From NCBI GenBank assembly GCA_015501075.1, contig JADNYJ010000069.1:1-64000 (forward strand): a stretch of 64,000 nt of DNA. The letters are read 5' to 3'. This DNA is from Gymnopilus junonius. Its lineage: Eukaryota > Basidiomycota > Agaricomycetes > Agaricales > Galerinaceae. How positions within the stretch are numbered: the first letter of the stretch is position 1; each line of letters starts with the position of its first letter. Below, piece after piece: positions 1 through 12,293 of this stretch. The notes under the pieces were generated by a model, which worked only from the letters and a program-made list of their open reading frames with translations, had not been told where the DNA came from and ran no database searches. The position numbers were made by a program, and so were the translations under genes.

Positions 1-1494
1 AAAGAAGATTGATGAGGGAAACAAAACTGGTTATTGGAAAGGAAAGCTAGATGATGGAAAGATAAAATCCGTCTTGTCCAACTTCTCCGTGACTGCGAAA
101 CAAGATGGTCTTCAACATTTAATATGATTGACCGGGTCCTTGAGCTTTACGTTGTAAGTTTCTTTGCATTCATTCTCATTCTGATTCAATTATAGATTTA
201 TTTTACAGGCAATCCGCGATTTTCTTCTCGATTTAGACCAGACAGATATCACAGAATCATTGATTTTAAGTCCCCTCCAGAAGAGTATTCTACAAGATAT
301 TCACCAGGTATTACAAGTTGCCCACCTTGCACAAGAATTACTCTCTGCCGAGCTCTTTCAATGGCGCTTCCAGTCTTTGAGACTTTGATCTGCAAGTGGA
401 AGGAACTATCCTCCGTGATCCCAGAGCTGAAGCATTTTATTGACCTTGGGGTATACAAGCTTGAAGAATATGTTGGCAAAGCCAGGAGAACACGGCTTCA
501 TGCCCTTGCAATGAGTGTGTTATTTCTATTTCAAAATCTCGGACCTTCTCAGCTAATATCTATGTTGTTCTTAGTTCTGAACCCTGGGCAAAAATTTAGC
601 TGGTTCAATAAGAATGATCCGACTGGGAAAGATGAGAAAAATGCTCGAGAATGGATTCTTGAGGCTGTGAGTTCGACTTAGTTTTCTTCTTCAAATGTTT
701 TTTCATTTTTATTCTCCTAGATGTTGAAGTACAAACAGCACGAGCGCGCTTGCACTGCTCAAACTGCTTCCCAATCGACGCGAGCCGCGACTCCCAGCCG
801 ATCTCTTTCCACTTCAGAGCTTGCATCGACAAATATCGCCCAAGGTTATCGTTCTCTTCAATCTCTCAACGTCACTGTCAGGCGCTCGTCATCGTTGGCT
901 AGCGTCCAAAGCCGCCCCGCTACTCCTTCCCGGCCCGCGGTAAATCTTTCACAGACTCCATACCCTCAGCAAGCTCGCCAAGAAACGCCCGAAGAGATTA
1001 CTGCACGAAAAATTCGAGAGCTCGCAGAAGACAAGGCGCACGTAGAGCGTGAATTAAAAAGATATGAGGAGACAGGTCTTTCCGCCTCTTTTGGAGACAC
1101 GGGAATGGTTAATATGGACGCATTTTGGACGGTAAGTTATTCTATTTCATTTCTCGTTTGACGCTTATTCACGCACTCGCTCTCAAAGGTAAACCAATAC
1201 GCATATCCGGTCTTATTCCGTGTTGCCATGGACGTACTTCCTGTCCAAGCATCTTCCGTCCCGTGTGAACGGGTATTCTCTTCCAGCAAAGAAACCTGTG
1301 CTCTGCGTCGCAATCGAATTTCTCCGGCATTGCTCGAGGCCCTTCAGGTTTTGAAATTTTCGTATCGATCCGAACGACTGTCTTTCGTGGAAGAACTTGC
1401 TAAAGAGGCAGATTATACGATTTCTGGTCCTATCACGGAATCCGCCCTTGATGAGCTCATGGCGATGGGTAAATTGACGAACTTGCTCAGTTAA
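1..1494 (+). CDS. hAT-family transposase, 5' end outside window
   Basis: This is the C-terminal portion of a cut-and-paste transposase of the hAT superfamily. Near 70-155 the frame reads RWSSTFNMIDRVLEL, a hallmark of the hAT catalytic domain. The middle exons follow (361-680; 721-1130). The last exon holds the hATC dimerisation domain, with VPCERVFSSSKETCALRRN at about 1258-1315, ending at 1492-1494. Introns are inferred near 152-208 (GTAAGT...ACAG), 670-720 and 1131-1188, and the reading frame can be followed through them without a stop. The part between about 900 and 1080 is low-complexity and charged. Terminal inverted repeats were not found. It may be an intact element copy cut by the window edge. 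Confidence 0.85.
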
Positions 1495-2180
1495 TCCAAA
1501 ATGCAAATGAGGCTTCTTAATTCACTCCATTTATCGTCGTAGTTTGTTCAGATTCGTATAATTTACTGTACAGCGTCGTTATCTACGGTCTACATCTAAT
1601 CTATAGCCACAATCTCATTGGACGAAAAAAAGACATCGGCAATCACCGACCTCGCGAGGCCGCGCGAGGTGCACTTCGAACCACTTCGTCCAAATCGAGA
1701 TCGCCTCGGGGACAACACTATTGGAGTGCGTATCCAATCTCACTTGGCAAGCCCATTCATATCCATGTCTTTCTTGTCAGACCCACATTGGGCAGTTGAT
1801 TTCACGGGGCTATAACTCCTCCACCTAATCTATTCGCACGAAATACCGATGGTGATGCCTACAGATCCGACATGTTTATTAATTTGTACGCATTATTTTG
1901 GCTGCCGAGGTTCTCTGAAGTTTCGCAGGCATGATTTTCATAGTGCAACGTAGAACATTCACTGATTTCTTAATAATAGTGACCCTTAGTTAGTCAATTA
2001 ACCGGTCAACGTGCCGTGTGAAGCCTTGGAACTTTTCGCCGTGCTTCCATTGTGCTTGGTATAAGGCTTGAAAGCTATAAAGCTCAGGACGCATCTCACC
2101 CAGACTACGTCGATAAGACGAAATTAAAGACTATTGGCCACTCAATCCTGTCTGTCCTTTTCCTCTTCCTGTCTTCGCAG
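1495..2180. other. Intergenic, no gene seen
   Basis: The stretch follows the hAT stop codon. It probably includes the element's 3' flank, but no inverted-repeat end could be assigned. TATA-like words (GTATAAGG near 2059 and CTATAAAG near 2075) precede the next gene. No convincing ATG leads into its first recognisable exon. Confidence 0.4.
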
Positions 2181-3010
2181 CGAACTACAAATTCGAGCGT
2201 ATTAACAAGGACGACGTTGCTTTACTAGTCGTAGACCATCAAATTGGATTGTTCCAACTCGTCAGGAACTATGAACCTAAACAGTACCGGAACAGCATCC
2301 TCGCGCACGCCGCTATAGGCAAAGTTTTCAACCTCCCTACAGTCTTAACCACCAGCGCTGAAACTGTTCGTTTTCTTTCTTTCCCTATTTTTCTCACTAA
2401 CGGCCTCTCTGAACGCATCTTAATCAAGACCAAACAGGCCTTTGCCTAAGGAAATCGTCGAGATGCACCTCAACGCCCCTTTCATCAAGCGCAACGGCGA
2501 GGTTGATGCATGGGACAACTCTGACTTCTGTGCTGCCGTTCGTGCTACTGGTAAAAAGCAGATCATTTATAGGAGGAATCACAACAGATGTTAGTAAAAA
2601 CAATATGTCCGCGCTGTCCGACTTACATAGTCTATAACCCCTCGCAGGTCTGCACCACCCTCCTTGCGCTTGCTCTCGTCCGGGAAGGATACATCGTCTT
2701 TGCCAATGCTGAAGCATCCGGCGCCCACAGCCAGCGTATTACAGATGATGCTAATGACAGGATGCGCGCTGCTGGCGTACACGTTCTATCATCTTTCGCA
2801 GTTGTTTGCGATCTCATGAGAGACTGGAAGGACACGCCTGGCTCGAAGGAGCTGTTGCCATATTTTGATAAGTAAGTTCTTTCAATGGCGTGGTCAACTT
2901 GGATTTATTTGGACGTCTTATCAAGGTACCTTGCGGTCTATGGTTACCTTGCTCGTGGACACGCTGCTGCTGTTGACCGTGGTACCATCATTCCTGGCGA
3001 ATCTGAATAA
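2181..3010 (+). CDS. Isochorismatase-family hydrolase (YcaC-like), one frameshift
   Basis: This is a cysteine hydrolase of the isochorismatase/YcaC fold. The family hydrolyses small amides or esters, and the substrate is not predictable here. The conserved opening is KFERINKDDVALLVVDHQIG; the Asp of VVDHQ is the catalytic Asp position. HAAIGKVFNLPTVLTTSAET follows, then PLPKEIVEMHLNAPFIKR, and the catalytic Cys lies in TTDVCTT at about 2651. Inferred introns are ~2366-2431, 2590-2647 and 2872-2925. The coding phase breaks at a TTT run (2566-2568): one T too many separates KKQII from GGITTD. No ATG is visible upstream of 2186, so the first exon is missing or was not recognised. It is either a pseudogene or a gene with an assembly error. 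Confidence 0.75.
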
Positions 3011-3339
3011 TCATTTCCGGATTGAACTCAACAGTCGAAAGTAAATGCGACCTGCAACAATGAAATATGAATGAATGAGGGAAAGAGTTCCTTCATATCA
3101 ACATCAGTGTCTATTGGTCCATCTTCCTCGAGCAGATTCAGAGTAAAATGTCAAAGACAGGATGTACATTACAGAGGCGGGGTATGTGTAAAATACCACT
3201 AATGCAAAGAAATGAAAGAATGCGAAGGAGATGTGGGGGCCTGCGCTAAAAAGCCAAGAATGCCATAAACGAAAGTATCCAGATTCCGAAAATAATGTTC
3301 CATAGGTAAGAATGTCACTCTTCTCTTCTCAGGCCCGCC

Positions 3340-4551
3340 TTATACACGGGCCCCACCCTTTCTGATGTCTACTGAAGTGGGACTTTCCACTTCTTCCCAG
3401 TCGTCGTTTATCGAGCCCGTATCTTCCTGAGCTTGTAAAATCCGACCGGTTTTGAATGCCCAGCGTTGGCGTAAAACCACAACGCCTCGGACAATAGAGA
3501 AAATGATGATGTATCCTACTGCAATGCCGATTATGAAGCCTGCGAGCTTGGGACCTTCGGTATGGGGGTCCAGGAATGAATAGGCTACAAAGCGATTAGA
3601 AGGAAAAACAGAAGAAAGTTTAAATGGATGAACAGACTGTAGAAACCTTGCGTATCTTTGGTGATATAAGCCACGCCAAGATACCCCGCCAACATCAGGA
3701 TGCTAGGAATGATTGTGAACCAAGGCGCTGGAGGCGAGTTACTGAGAAATATTTCGATGAGAGCCCAAAGGGAATTGAGAGCATGCACCGAAATATTCGA
3801 CCATGCTATAGGAGGGTCCAAAACATCATCAGAAGTCCATTTCGTCAGCTCGGATCGCGGAACGTACACGAAAAGCTGGTTGCAAACGTCGTCGGACTCG
3901 ACAAGAGCGCCCAGTAAACAATCGTCACAAGGAAGGCTATGAATAATCAATGAGATTTATACCGGAAAGTTTGCAATATGGAACTCACGGTACGTGACTA
4001 TAGTCGTCTGCAAAACTATGTGCAAGGCTTGCAGGATCTTTGGCCACCGCTGAAGAGGATAACCCGCACCAGCGCCTGCCTTCCTCCATCTCAGGGCGTA
4101 AAACACTGTTTGTACGCCTGACGCCCAGTAATACGCACAAAGGCCGATGTACGAGAGGTAGGTGAAGTATGAGAAGTAACTGTAAGCGGAAAGGTTAGTA
4201 ACAGAGCTTGGTCCGATTAGAGTCGGCGGGTATCATTAAGGGTAAAAGATAAGAAATTGATCTAAGGTCATAGGGCTCTGAACCATGGTAACGTAGAGAA
4301 GGTACAATGACACGACATCAAGGAAAGCGGAGATGTTAAAACGAGAAACGGACTCGCCTCTGGGCAGTGTCTAGTTTCACCGCCTGCCATATCAGCGTCA
4401 CAAGCAACACCGTAAGCGTGTAGACGGCTATCGTTGCTCGCAGCGCCGCGAATGTCACAGGATTTCTAAAGAGCGGGGATGTTACGTATTTGTGCTCTGA
4501 ATCGAATGTGGCCGACACTCCTAGCCGAGAATAAAGATTGAGACCCGTCAT
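3340..4551 (-). CDS. FAR-17a/AIG1-like integral membrane protein
   Basis: The protein resembles the androgen-induced FAR-17a/AIG1 family. Animal members are multi-pass membrane hydrolases of fatty-acid esters; the role in fungi is not established. The start was taken at MTGLNLYSRLG (ATG 4549-4551) because FDSEHKYVTSPLF and a hydrophobic helix follow directly. Then come YFSYFTYLSYIGLCAYYWAS, SVHALNSLWALIEIF (a His in a helix, a plausible active-site residue) and ILMLAGYLGVAYITKDTQ. The last helix is GFIIGIAVGYIIIFSIV, followed by a polar tail ending at the TAA at 3340-3342. There are about five or six hydrophobic segments. Introns are inferred near 4165-4353, 3937-3987 and 3592-3648. No break was seen. 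The family name is from memory of fungal homologues. Confidence 0.72.
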
Positions 4552-6221
4552 CGGTCCCACTGAGGCAGGCTTGGAGATGGAGGCGTTTTAATGTCAGGGA
4601 AGCGTAATGAAGGCCTGGAGTAAAGATTAAGGTCGTATCAGTATATATCGGAGGATTCGGGGTACTGATAGATAAGACCCATGGGGAGGGAGAATCCGCC
4701 CAGGAAGAAATGGTGCATGGAAAAAGTCGTCGAACGTTGCTCACCGTGTTGATTGTATTGAAATTCACTCCTTGTCCTTCTGTCCCTTGCAATAGTGTTC
4801 CTTAACGTTCGATCAAATTAATGGTCCTCTCCGATATATAGGTACCGGTTAAACGAGTGTCAGTTCTTCTCTCTCAGATATTCCGGGACGTCAAAGAGAG
4901 GGGTGATACGGTGAGAGTTGTGCAGGAGAACGAGAATACGAGTTGTGTCTGGAGAACTGTCAAGTCGAAAGAAAAGTTGTCCAAGTGGGGCCCCTCTAGT
5001 ACGAATCCTGGGAGCAAGAAGTCCTCGCGTGATCGTATTCAGTTCCGGAATTCAATATGCAATATCGATAAGTTGGGCGACCTTCAGGCGAGTAGCGTTC
5101 GTAAAACGGAGGTTGCTTTGATCCGGGTATCTAATAACAATCTACGTGTACCGAGATGGAGGTCAGGAAGAATGGGCGACAGTGGCAAGTGCCGGATACT
5201 AATACTCACAGAGAGCGACAAAGCGGTATACGTGTGCGTAACTGGCTTCAAAGGAGAGCAATCCGAATGGAGAAGGCGCTGCGGTGAGGTATATATGGAC
5301 TCAGGAGAACGAGATGCCTACCTCAGCGGGCAGAAAAGTCCAACTGCCACGACAATACGTAATAACGCTGGCACTTCGAGAGCCTGGCTTCTGGTTCGAA
5401 GAGTTTGAAGAGGGAGTAAGCTCCTTAATGAAGGTCAAACGTCGATGAAAGAGAGTGAAGAAAACAATAAGGCAAAAGGAAAGTCAAATCCAAAGCAGAG
5501 ACGGGTTGGAGAAGGAAGACCTTGAGAAAGGAAGAGTGTTGAGAACACGAGCCGATGGAATTGTGCGAAACTGTTGATACGAAATTGATCGTCAGGGTCC
5601 TGTACTCCTTGTGGCCTGTCGTCGGGCGGGGGGAATCCGAGGCGGGATTTCCCAAATAGGTGAGCTAAGTCCGGTGGCCGCCTTTAGTGAAGGGTAGTGT
5701 GCTCCTGTCCTGCAGGAGGTTATAGCAGAAGGTAACGAAGAGGACAGGGAAAAACCTGTGAGGCTGTCGGTCTTTATATATGTCCATCATACACAAGGAA
5801 GGCCCGAAATGTTGTCATGGTTTGAGTACATCAGATTACCATGTTGCCAGTAGTACATTATATACAACTGATGATTATATTCTAGTGAATATTTTGACTC
5901 TATGACAGTGACCGCATGTATCCCTCTCAACGTCATCAACTTCATAAATTAATTACAGCATAACATCTTGATGTCCATGTCATCAATTCAACAGGCATCA
6001 CAAGCCGTTCTTAGGGAAGATGAAAGAACAGAAGATTGGCGATACGACAATAGCCTGATTCCATGGATAATCTTGCAACCTTGCCACCGTTGGGAAGTGT
6101 GGATCCATACCGTCCTTATGTAATCTGTCCAGATAAATTTAGGAAACTTAGTGAAGTTGAAGAATGACAACGACAACTGACAAATTTCGCTGATGGTTGG
6201 TTCAGCACCCCCAGTAATATT
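4552..6221. other. Long stretch without a supported gene
   Basis: Several open frames exist (for example 4857-5408 on +, and fragments on -). None gives a recognisable domain, and both strands are open together over part of it, which argues against simple coding. The minus strand between 5400 and 5650 is pyrimidine-rich, like a fungal promoter or 5' leader. A short hydrophobic minus-strand piece near 5230-5290 might be an exon of an unrecognised minus-strand gene. Confidence 0.35.
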
Positions 6222-7198
6222 TTAATCCACGGTCTGAAGACTGTCTGCACTCTTCTCGATAACTACTCGATCGAATCGATTATGGTTTGCATTTGAATAG
6301 CTCAGGTATGTGTCTGGAGTAGGGGGAATGGGCAATGAAAAGTTGGCTTAAGCGTTGAGAAGAAACGATAAAACATACTCCAAAATAAACTGACGACGCC
6401 CACAACAACAAACCGCAGATGCGGGGGTACCAAGGAGAAGTTGATGAGTTGAGTGGGGATAAAAACGCCCCAATTACGAATGAGTGTTGACACATAAGCC
6501 TGCAAGGATGAAAAATCAGACGGCGAAGAAAAACACGAAGGCGGGACGTGCAGATTTGACGCGGTGGAATGCGTCTTGGGTTTTGCCTTCCAGGACACTC
6601 ATGGAACTATAGAAGAATGCGATGGCCACTGCGAAGTCGGTTCAGTTTGACAGCGTGGAGTAGCTGAGCAACTACTGACCTGGCGTCAAGAAGGCTTGAT
6701 CCAGCCAAACCTATGATGGCACAAGTGAGAAATCTGACATCAATTCTACGCTGAGCAGAGATGACATACCCTGTACACCAAAGCCTTGGTCGGACTAGGG
6801 AACTTGATGCGGTTGAGTAGTTGATACCACTTCGTCATGGCTGGCCCGAATAGTGCACCTCCGTAGAATGTAAGTCGCGCAGTGCGTGCCCACTGAATAC
6901 CCCAGGAGGAATTGGTTAAGAACATACAAAGTTTTTCAACTATCCGCAGAGAGACAACCCACGAACATCATGTTCTTTCCCCTTCCCTTCGACGCCCTGC
7001 TGAGCGACTACATCACCAGCACCAAACAATACGGTTGCGGTGATACATTGTGTGATCATTGGTCGCCTTAGAAGGGCCGCACTGTGGTCATCGAGATATG
7101 AGCATTGGCACCGATGACGACGACCTCCGCATCGGCTCCGGGGGATTCTGGAAGGGGAGCAGGTGCACATACTTATAGGAGCGAAGGAGACTGGCCAT
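6222..7198 (-). CDS. SYM1: Mpv17/PMP22-family membrane protein (Sym1-like)
   Basis: This is a four-helix membrane protein of the Mpv17/PMP22 family. Yeast Sym1 and human MPV17 sit in the inner mitochondrial membrane and affect mitochondrial DNA and metabolite homeostasis. The gene starts at ATG 7196-7198 (MASLLRSY). Exons then give RRPMITQCITATVLFGAGD, YGGALFGPAMTKWYQLLNR, VWLDQAFLTPVAIAFFYSS, and RNWGVFIPTQLINFSLVPP followed by FVVVGVVSLFW. A last small exon reads NTYLSYSNAN and runs to TAA at 6222-6224. About six introns of 50-120 nt all show GT...AG ends. The FW + NTYLS junction matches the family's usual C-terminus. No damage was seen. A peroxisomal PMP22-type location cannot be excluded from sequence alone. 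Confidence 0.88.
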
Positions 7199-7818
7199 AT
7201 TCAGAGTAGCACGAAGGAAAGGAGAAGAGAGCACAAGGTGTTGAGCGATTTACCGTTGTCACTGTGGACGACAGCGAGCACAAGTTTGTTGGTGTTTATT
7301 TTGAGGGGGGTCGTCGAAATTTAACTCGGCATCCCGGCCACGGGTATCTGACCGTAATTCCCAATGAAAATCACTCGGAAAATCAGACCTCTACATAGTA
7401 CAAACGACCAGAAATATACTCTGCTTTTCTTCTCTTTGCAATTCTGATTTATAGATTGATAGGCCGCTACATCGATCATTTTTTACTAAACCTGAGGTGG
7501 ACATATTGGTCACCCAATTTCCTCCGACTCGTGATAGTCCAACCGATTGGATATTGTGTCCAAAAATGGACTGTAAGAGTTCACCAAGAGCCGTAGGGCT
7601 TGTTCGACACATCAAAGGTCATGTTTGTCATTTTGTCTTTCTTTCTGAGTAGCGCGAGGGACTTTCTTGTCTTTGAGCGTCTCGTGCAAGTAACTGGTTA
7701 GGATATTGACTTTAAGATGGAAGATGACGATTTAGGTCTACATTTACAGAAGACTATAAGTGGATAATTCCAAGAATAAAAGATGGCGATTTGCTAGATA
7801 AATTCAAGTGTTTCTTCT
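7199..7818. other. Intergenic, no gene seen
   Basis: This is the 5' flank of the SYM1-like gene plus AT-rich sequence. Short open frames here show no recognisable domain. Confidence 0.4.
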
Positions 7819-8418
7819 TCAGGCGGTTCTGAAGCTTATCAACACCTTTCTGAAAATTTCTTTGAAAGCAACTTGATCTCGACGGGCGGTGCATAACTGT
7901 TGTTCGACATCTACAATTCGTGCGTCCGTCGATGGCAATACCCGATTCTCCATATCGTCCCACAACTGGGCCATCTCCTCTCTCAGGCTTTTCATCTCCT
8001 GTTCAGCATTTTTCTCTGTTTCCGGCAGGTTCAATTCGACTCGATTTCTTAATCCGCCGATGTCTGCTCTTCCATATGTAGCTTTTCGGTTATTTTGTCA
8101 AACTCAACCTTGGGCACCAGATGAGCTTCTCTTTCAGCATTAAAAGCTAACTGGAGATCTTCGAATTGCTTTTGCATCTGATGGATCTCGTCCCTATGCT
8201 CGCTTCCAATTCCTTTGCATGCTGGATCTCCCCACGCTGTCGCCTCGCCTCGTTTTCCTGCAGGGCTGTGCTGCATTGTTCCAGGATGAAACCCAGCTGG
8301 GAGAGGAGAGTGTTTTCCATCTCGAGTGCGGACTGAGTCGACGGAGAACTAGACTTTGACGATGGGTTGGCGGACGAGCTCCTCCCGGACCTCCCCGTAT
8401 CCCAAGAAAACGAGATCA
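7819..8418 (-). pseudogene. Decayed coiled-coil protein gene
   Basis: Three overlapping minus-strand frames join into one heptad-rich protein: Ser-rich start, LLSQLGFILEQCSTALQENE, then (frame change near 8210) HQMQKQFEDLQLAFNAERE, then (frame change near 8055) SLREEMAQLWDDMENRV and a final RRDQVAFKEIFRKVLISF. Each frame carries coiled-coil character only in its own segment, which is what single-base indels in a once continuous gene would leave. No ATG opens the first segment; the first in-frame Met is at MENTLL. No specific family was recognised. It may alternatively be a gene with assembly indels. Confidence 0.55.
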
Positions 8419-8517
8419 AAGCTCGGATATTAAGTATCCAACGGGCTCAACTTGATACATAAAATTGTTGCTATCAATGAACGATTGGAAGGAATAAGCT
8501 TAGCCCACTTCAGCCTC

Positions 8518-10922
8518 TCAAGACTTTTCTCCTTCATCCTCACTCGGACCTCTACTTGGGACTTCGACCTCAGCTTCCAGTGTCCTCACCGGACCGGTAA
8601 ACCAATAGCGGCCACCGTACTTCGGGAAAAAGTAATAAACGATGGAAAGCAAAAGCGCTCCGCCTGTCGACTAGTCAGCTTCCTTCCTCATGAACCCACT
8701 TTGATAACGCTCACCAAGTACGACCACCGTATAATTCATATCGCCGGCACCCGGGTTAGGACTGGCGGGAAACAAGAACACGATAATAAAAAACGTCATG
8801 AAAAGTACGGCAATGATAGCTATAGGCAAGCTCTGCGCGCTTTGAGCAAAGAGAGATTAAAGAAAGCCTAAACGGAGACGCACCAGCTTCCCGAGCTCAA
8901 ACGGACCTGGCTTGACTTCTTGACCACCAAGGAATCTTGCTGATATAGGGATTGAGTATACGATATACTGACATACTACTGCGAGAGTGAAGACTGCTCC
9001 AATGGCATTGGATCCCGCAAAGGCAAGGAGCCCTAGTAAACCAGCCACTGTTGCCGTAAACCAAACACATCGCGTGGGCGCATGCGTCCGCTCATTAATT
9101 TTGTATAACACTGTCGACAGTGGCAGTCCGCCATCTCTCGAAAATGCGAAGACCTGTCTTGAACTGGCAGTCAACTGTGAAGAGAGCGGATTCGTCATGG
9201 AAAAGTCTCGGAAGGAGTTGGATGTCACTCACTATACTGGTCCCCAAAGCGAATCTGTAAGACAAAATAAGGTGTCAGAATAAATCCGTAGCACAAAAGA
9301 GACCACGGACTGCACTACGATGATCCCAGACCACACTGCCAGAGTTCCTTTTTGACCAAACGAATTGAAAAGAATCTATCTCCTGTTAGTAATACAACGC
9401 ATTACACTCTAAACAGAACTTACAGTTGCCATCGGCTGTCCAATCGGGCTACTTAAGATATTCTCAATATCGGTTCCCATGCAGAAAGCCATTGCAACAT
9501 TTAAACCTGGAAATTAACAAAAGAGCGGGAACGAATGAAGTCGAGTCCGTATGCAGGTAATAAGGAGGGGAAACCACTTACCCCATCCAATAATGATACT
9601 TATAACCGAAGAGGCGATAAGAGCAAATGGAATGGCTACATTAGCGTTTCTGGCTTCTTCGCTGATGTGGATGGTCGAATCGAAAGCACCTACATTAAAA
9701 ACGCATTTATCAGAGACACTTCCGCTAACTATGGTGGTGAAATCGACACACCAATTGTCCATAATGCGTACAGGAAACTCAGCAGGAAAGCCCAACCGTC
9801 ATTCCAACTTGTTACTAATAAAATTTCCGCCTCAGCATACAAGGCTTCAAATCAGAATGATAAGACATACCATTTTGAAAAGTGCCGAATACAAACTTTG
9901 CGTCGTTCATGAACTCCTTCGGAGTAGCAGCAGGAAGACCAATGAGAAAGACGAGACAAAGTCTTGAAAATTTACGTGGAATTAAAAAGAACACGCAGGT
10001 CGGAGTGTTAAACTTACAATACATTAAGTATGATATATGGCATTTGCAATCTGGCTATAATCTTGGGATTCAGGCTGCATATTGCTACGTGACAAAGGAG
10101 AAGAGCGCAACATACTCCACTGAAATCAGGTCAGACGATACTGGAAGCACTGCTAAAGAATTGAAACATACTATGTCTGGGCAGTTGTTGCCTCAAATGT
10201 CAGTCCTGAGCCGATGCTGGCTGCGGCGGTTATCTGCACGGCGCATCCCCAATCAACAGAAGCTACAGCGGCGATGTTTCCAGTCGTGTTCGAATCTGAC
10301 ACAGAAGAAACCCATTTGACTAATGACATAGTCCCAAACGTTTCTTTACTCACAGCCAACAATCCAACAAAGAAGACGCCTCCATCGCGGAGACGAGAAT
10401 TTGAATGTCCAGTAATATAGTCCGCCAGATGTTGGCGCAGCAGACCCAAGTTCTGCAATTGCAAGGGCGATGGATGTTAAGAAGACACCACAAACTGCCC
10501 ACTGAAGTGATGTCAGTCAATCAAACTTCACTATCACGTTTGACGCAATCACGAACCCCCCAGACAATAGCGCTTGTTCCGCCATAGGGAAGTCCAAAAA
10601 CGAGTACTGATCTGATCACGAATTTCAGAACATTTCTCAATGACCAAAACTCAAAGGTACACTTACGCCAGGGAAGGAACTAGGCCTATGATGCTGAATG
10701 CGATCCCGAATAGCTCAATAGGCGTAAAATTGCGACGGAATTCTGTAAAGGTTGTAGTGAGTTATACGTTCAATAGATAAGAATACCAAGTTCCAACAAA
10801 ATACCCTGTTTATATCCTAGACCAGCTAATACTTCTGTGTCCCCATCAACAGAAATGGTGGGATGGACTACCACAGCCGCGGTGGCTTTGGGATCCGTAT
10901 CTTTCGACGACACGCTTTTCAT
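8518..10922 (-). CDS. Amino-acid/GABA permease (APC superfamily, UGA4-like)
   Basis: This is a plasma-membrane amino-acid or GABA proton symporter of the APC superfamily with the usual ~12 helices. The start is ATG 10920-10922 (MKSVSSKDTDPK). It is followed by GYKQ + EFRRNFTPIELFGIAFSII, the SAAPTSGGLYYW motif, NTIGNIAAVASVDWGCAVQI and FDSTIHISEEARNANVAIPF. Then come DIENILSSPIGQPMA, TASSRQVFAFSRDGGLPLS, AYSIPISARFLGG-type sequence near 8925, and PNPGAGDMNYTVVVL with the tail near 8600. The stop is at 8518-8520. There are many ~50-60 nt introns. One exon junction near 9288-9325 cannot be kept in phase: FALGTSILTASSRQ needs a phase the preceding donor does not give. A one-base error or defect there is possible. 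A decayed paralogue lies at 57.1-59.3 kb. Confidence 0.85.
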
Positions 10923-11037
10923 GCCGTAGACGGTGCACAAGGAGCGAGGACAAAGACGACGGAGACGATAACATCGCACGCCAACGCATGATAAGGAGGC
11001 GTGTAGTGTTCTTGAATTAGACTCTGTGGGTAGATTG

Positions 11038-11046
11038 GTGTTCAAT
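11038..11046. repeat. 9-bp target-site duplication, left copy
   Basis: GTGTTCAAT directly precedes the left inverted repeat and is found again at 12294-12302 directly after the right one. Confidence 0.85.
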
Positions 11047-11301
11047 CAGGCTCCTAGAAGCAGCGCTCTCGGCTTCGCTCGCTGATTTCTAGAAGGGAGC
11101 GCAGGTCGGGAGAACTCCGTGATGGCATCAGGGTACAAACAAATAGTTATAAGGTCTCGAGCGAAGCGAGAGAGCGGCTGCCACATTTTGGCACGGACTT
11201 CTCGGGCATGCCTTTTGCAGTTTGCATATATCATTTCATATCATTTTTATCAATGCCATTTTGTAATCACTTAAGCCACTTAGCAGATGCTCAGGTGACC
11301 A
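11047..11301 (+). repeat. Left terminal inverted repeat of MULE-like element
   Basis: It is the reverse complement of 12039-12293. Inside it, a C/G-rich word (CTCTCGGCTTCGCTCGC, near 11065) recurs in inverted form near 11155-11178, giving each TIR an internal hairpin-forming pair. Confidence 0.85.
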
Positions 11302-12038
11302 CTACGCGTCATGACATCGTATAACCGTAAGATAAGATGATCGCCTCATCCTCGCAAGAATTCATTCAATGTCAGATCATATATAAGTTTTTGTCAAGCG
11401 ATTAATTGATCACAATCAAAATGGACAGGATACTCAAGGCTTTCAAGCACAGCAACTACTTGTTAGCTGATTTTCTCAGTCAATTGCTCACTCTGCCAAC
11501 ATACTTATAAAAACCAACACATCATGGCATCAACAAGTCGGCAATTTACTTTTTAGCTTTTCTGATTTTCGGCCAATTGCTCGAAAATTTAGTATGTCAT
11601 ATGGTCAGTAATGGCAAAGTTTCACATTGTTTCATCTCCTGTGCCACGATTCGTGATACAGAGAATCAATTTCGTGGTCCTCTTCAGCTCTGGCCTTTCT
11701 GAATGTTTGGTACAAAGTCTGCGCTTTTCGGGAATCCGGGCCCGGATTCTGATGGCCAGCTTTTGGTCCCTTTTTTTACCTTTTTTAGCTTGTACAAGCG
11801 AAAAAAAGCTAATTGCCAAAGTACTGATGCTGCAGTGGACATCGGAGAATGTTCAGGATCTCTTGAACATCCTAATCTCATCGCAGAGCACATCTTCGGG
11901 TACCAGGAAATGGGCTCTTTCATATGCGAAACCGTCTACACTTCTCAGATAACCTCACTCTGCCATAAAGCCAGTGGATTCCACTTCAATGCAAAGAAGG
12001 TGACCGAAGAGCTTAGAGCATATCAAAAAATTCAGTAT

Positions 12039-12293
12039 TGGTCACCTGAGCATCTGCTAAGTGGCTTAAGTGATTACAAAATGGCATTGATAAAAATGAT
12101 ATGAAATGATATATGCAAACTGCAAAAGGCATGCCCGAGAAGTCCGTGCCAAAATGTGGCAGCCGCTCTCTCGCTTCGCTCGAGACCTTATAACTATTTG
12201 TTTGTACCCTGATGCCATCACGGAGTTCTCCCGACCTGCGCTCCCCTCTAGAAATCAGCGAGCGAAGCCGAGAGCGCTGCTTCTAGGAGCCTG
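12039..12293 (-). repeat. Right terminal inverted repeat of MULE-like element
   Basis: It mirrors 11047-11301. An open frame on the + strand runs from this repeat into flanking DNA (12106-12507), but the same frame occurs inside the left repeat, so it is a repeat artefact and not a gene. Confidence 0.85.

Larger units (their letters stand above)
11047..12293. mobile_element. Long-TIR non-autonomous DNA transposon (MULE-like)
   Basis: The element is 1,247 bp and begins CAGGCTCC and ends GGAGCCTG. Its ends are inverted repeats of about 255 bp, almost identical, with one mismatch noticed near 11093. It is bounded by a perfect 9-bp target duplication. Long TIRs plus a 9-bp duplication fit the Mutator-like (MULE) pattern better than hAT (8 bp) or Plavaka. 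The 740-bp interior has only short frames (for example 11703-12104 on +) with no transposase motif, so movement would depend on a transposase supplied elsewhere. The insertion is ~125 bp upstream of the permease ATG. Confidence 0.8.

Noticed and set aside
4857..5408. 183-codon + frame between the membrane-protein genes
   Set aside because: No recognisable domain, and the complementary strand is also open in pieces with splice-like signals, so coding on + is not supported.
11703..12104. Frame inside the MULE-like element as transposase
   Set aside because: No transposase motif; it is short and partly overlaps the right TIR.
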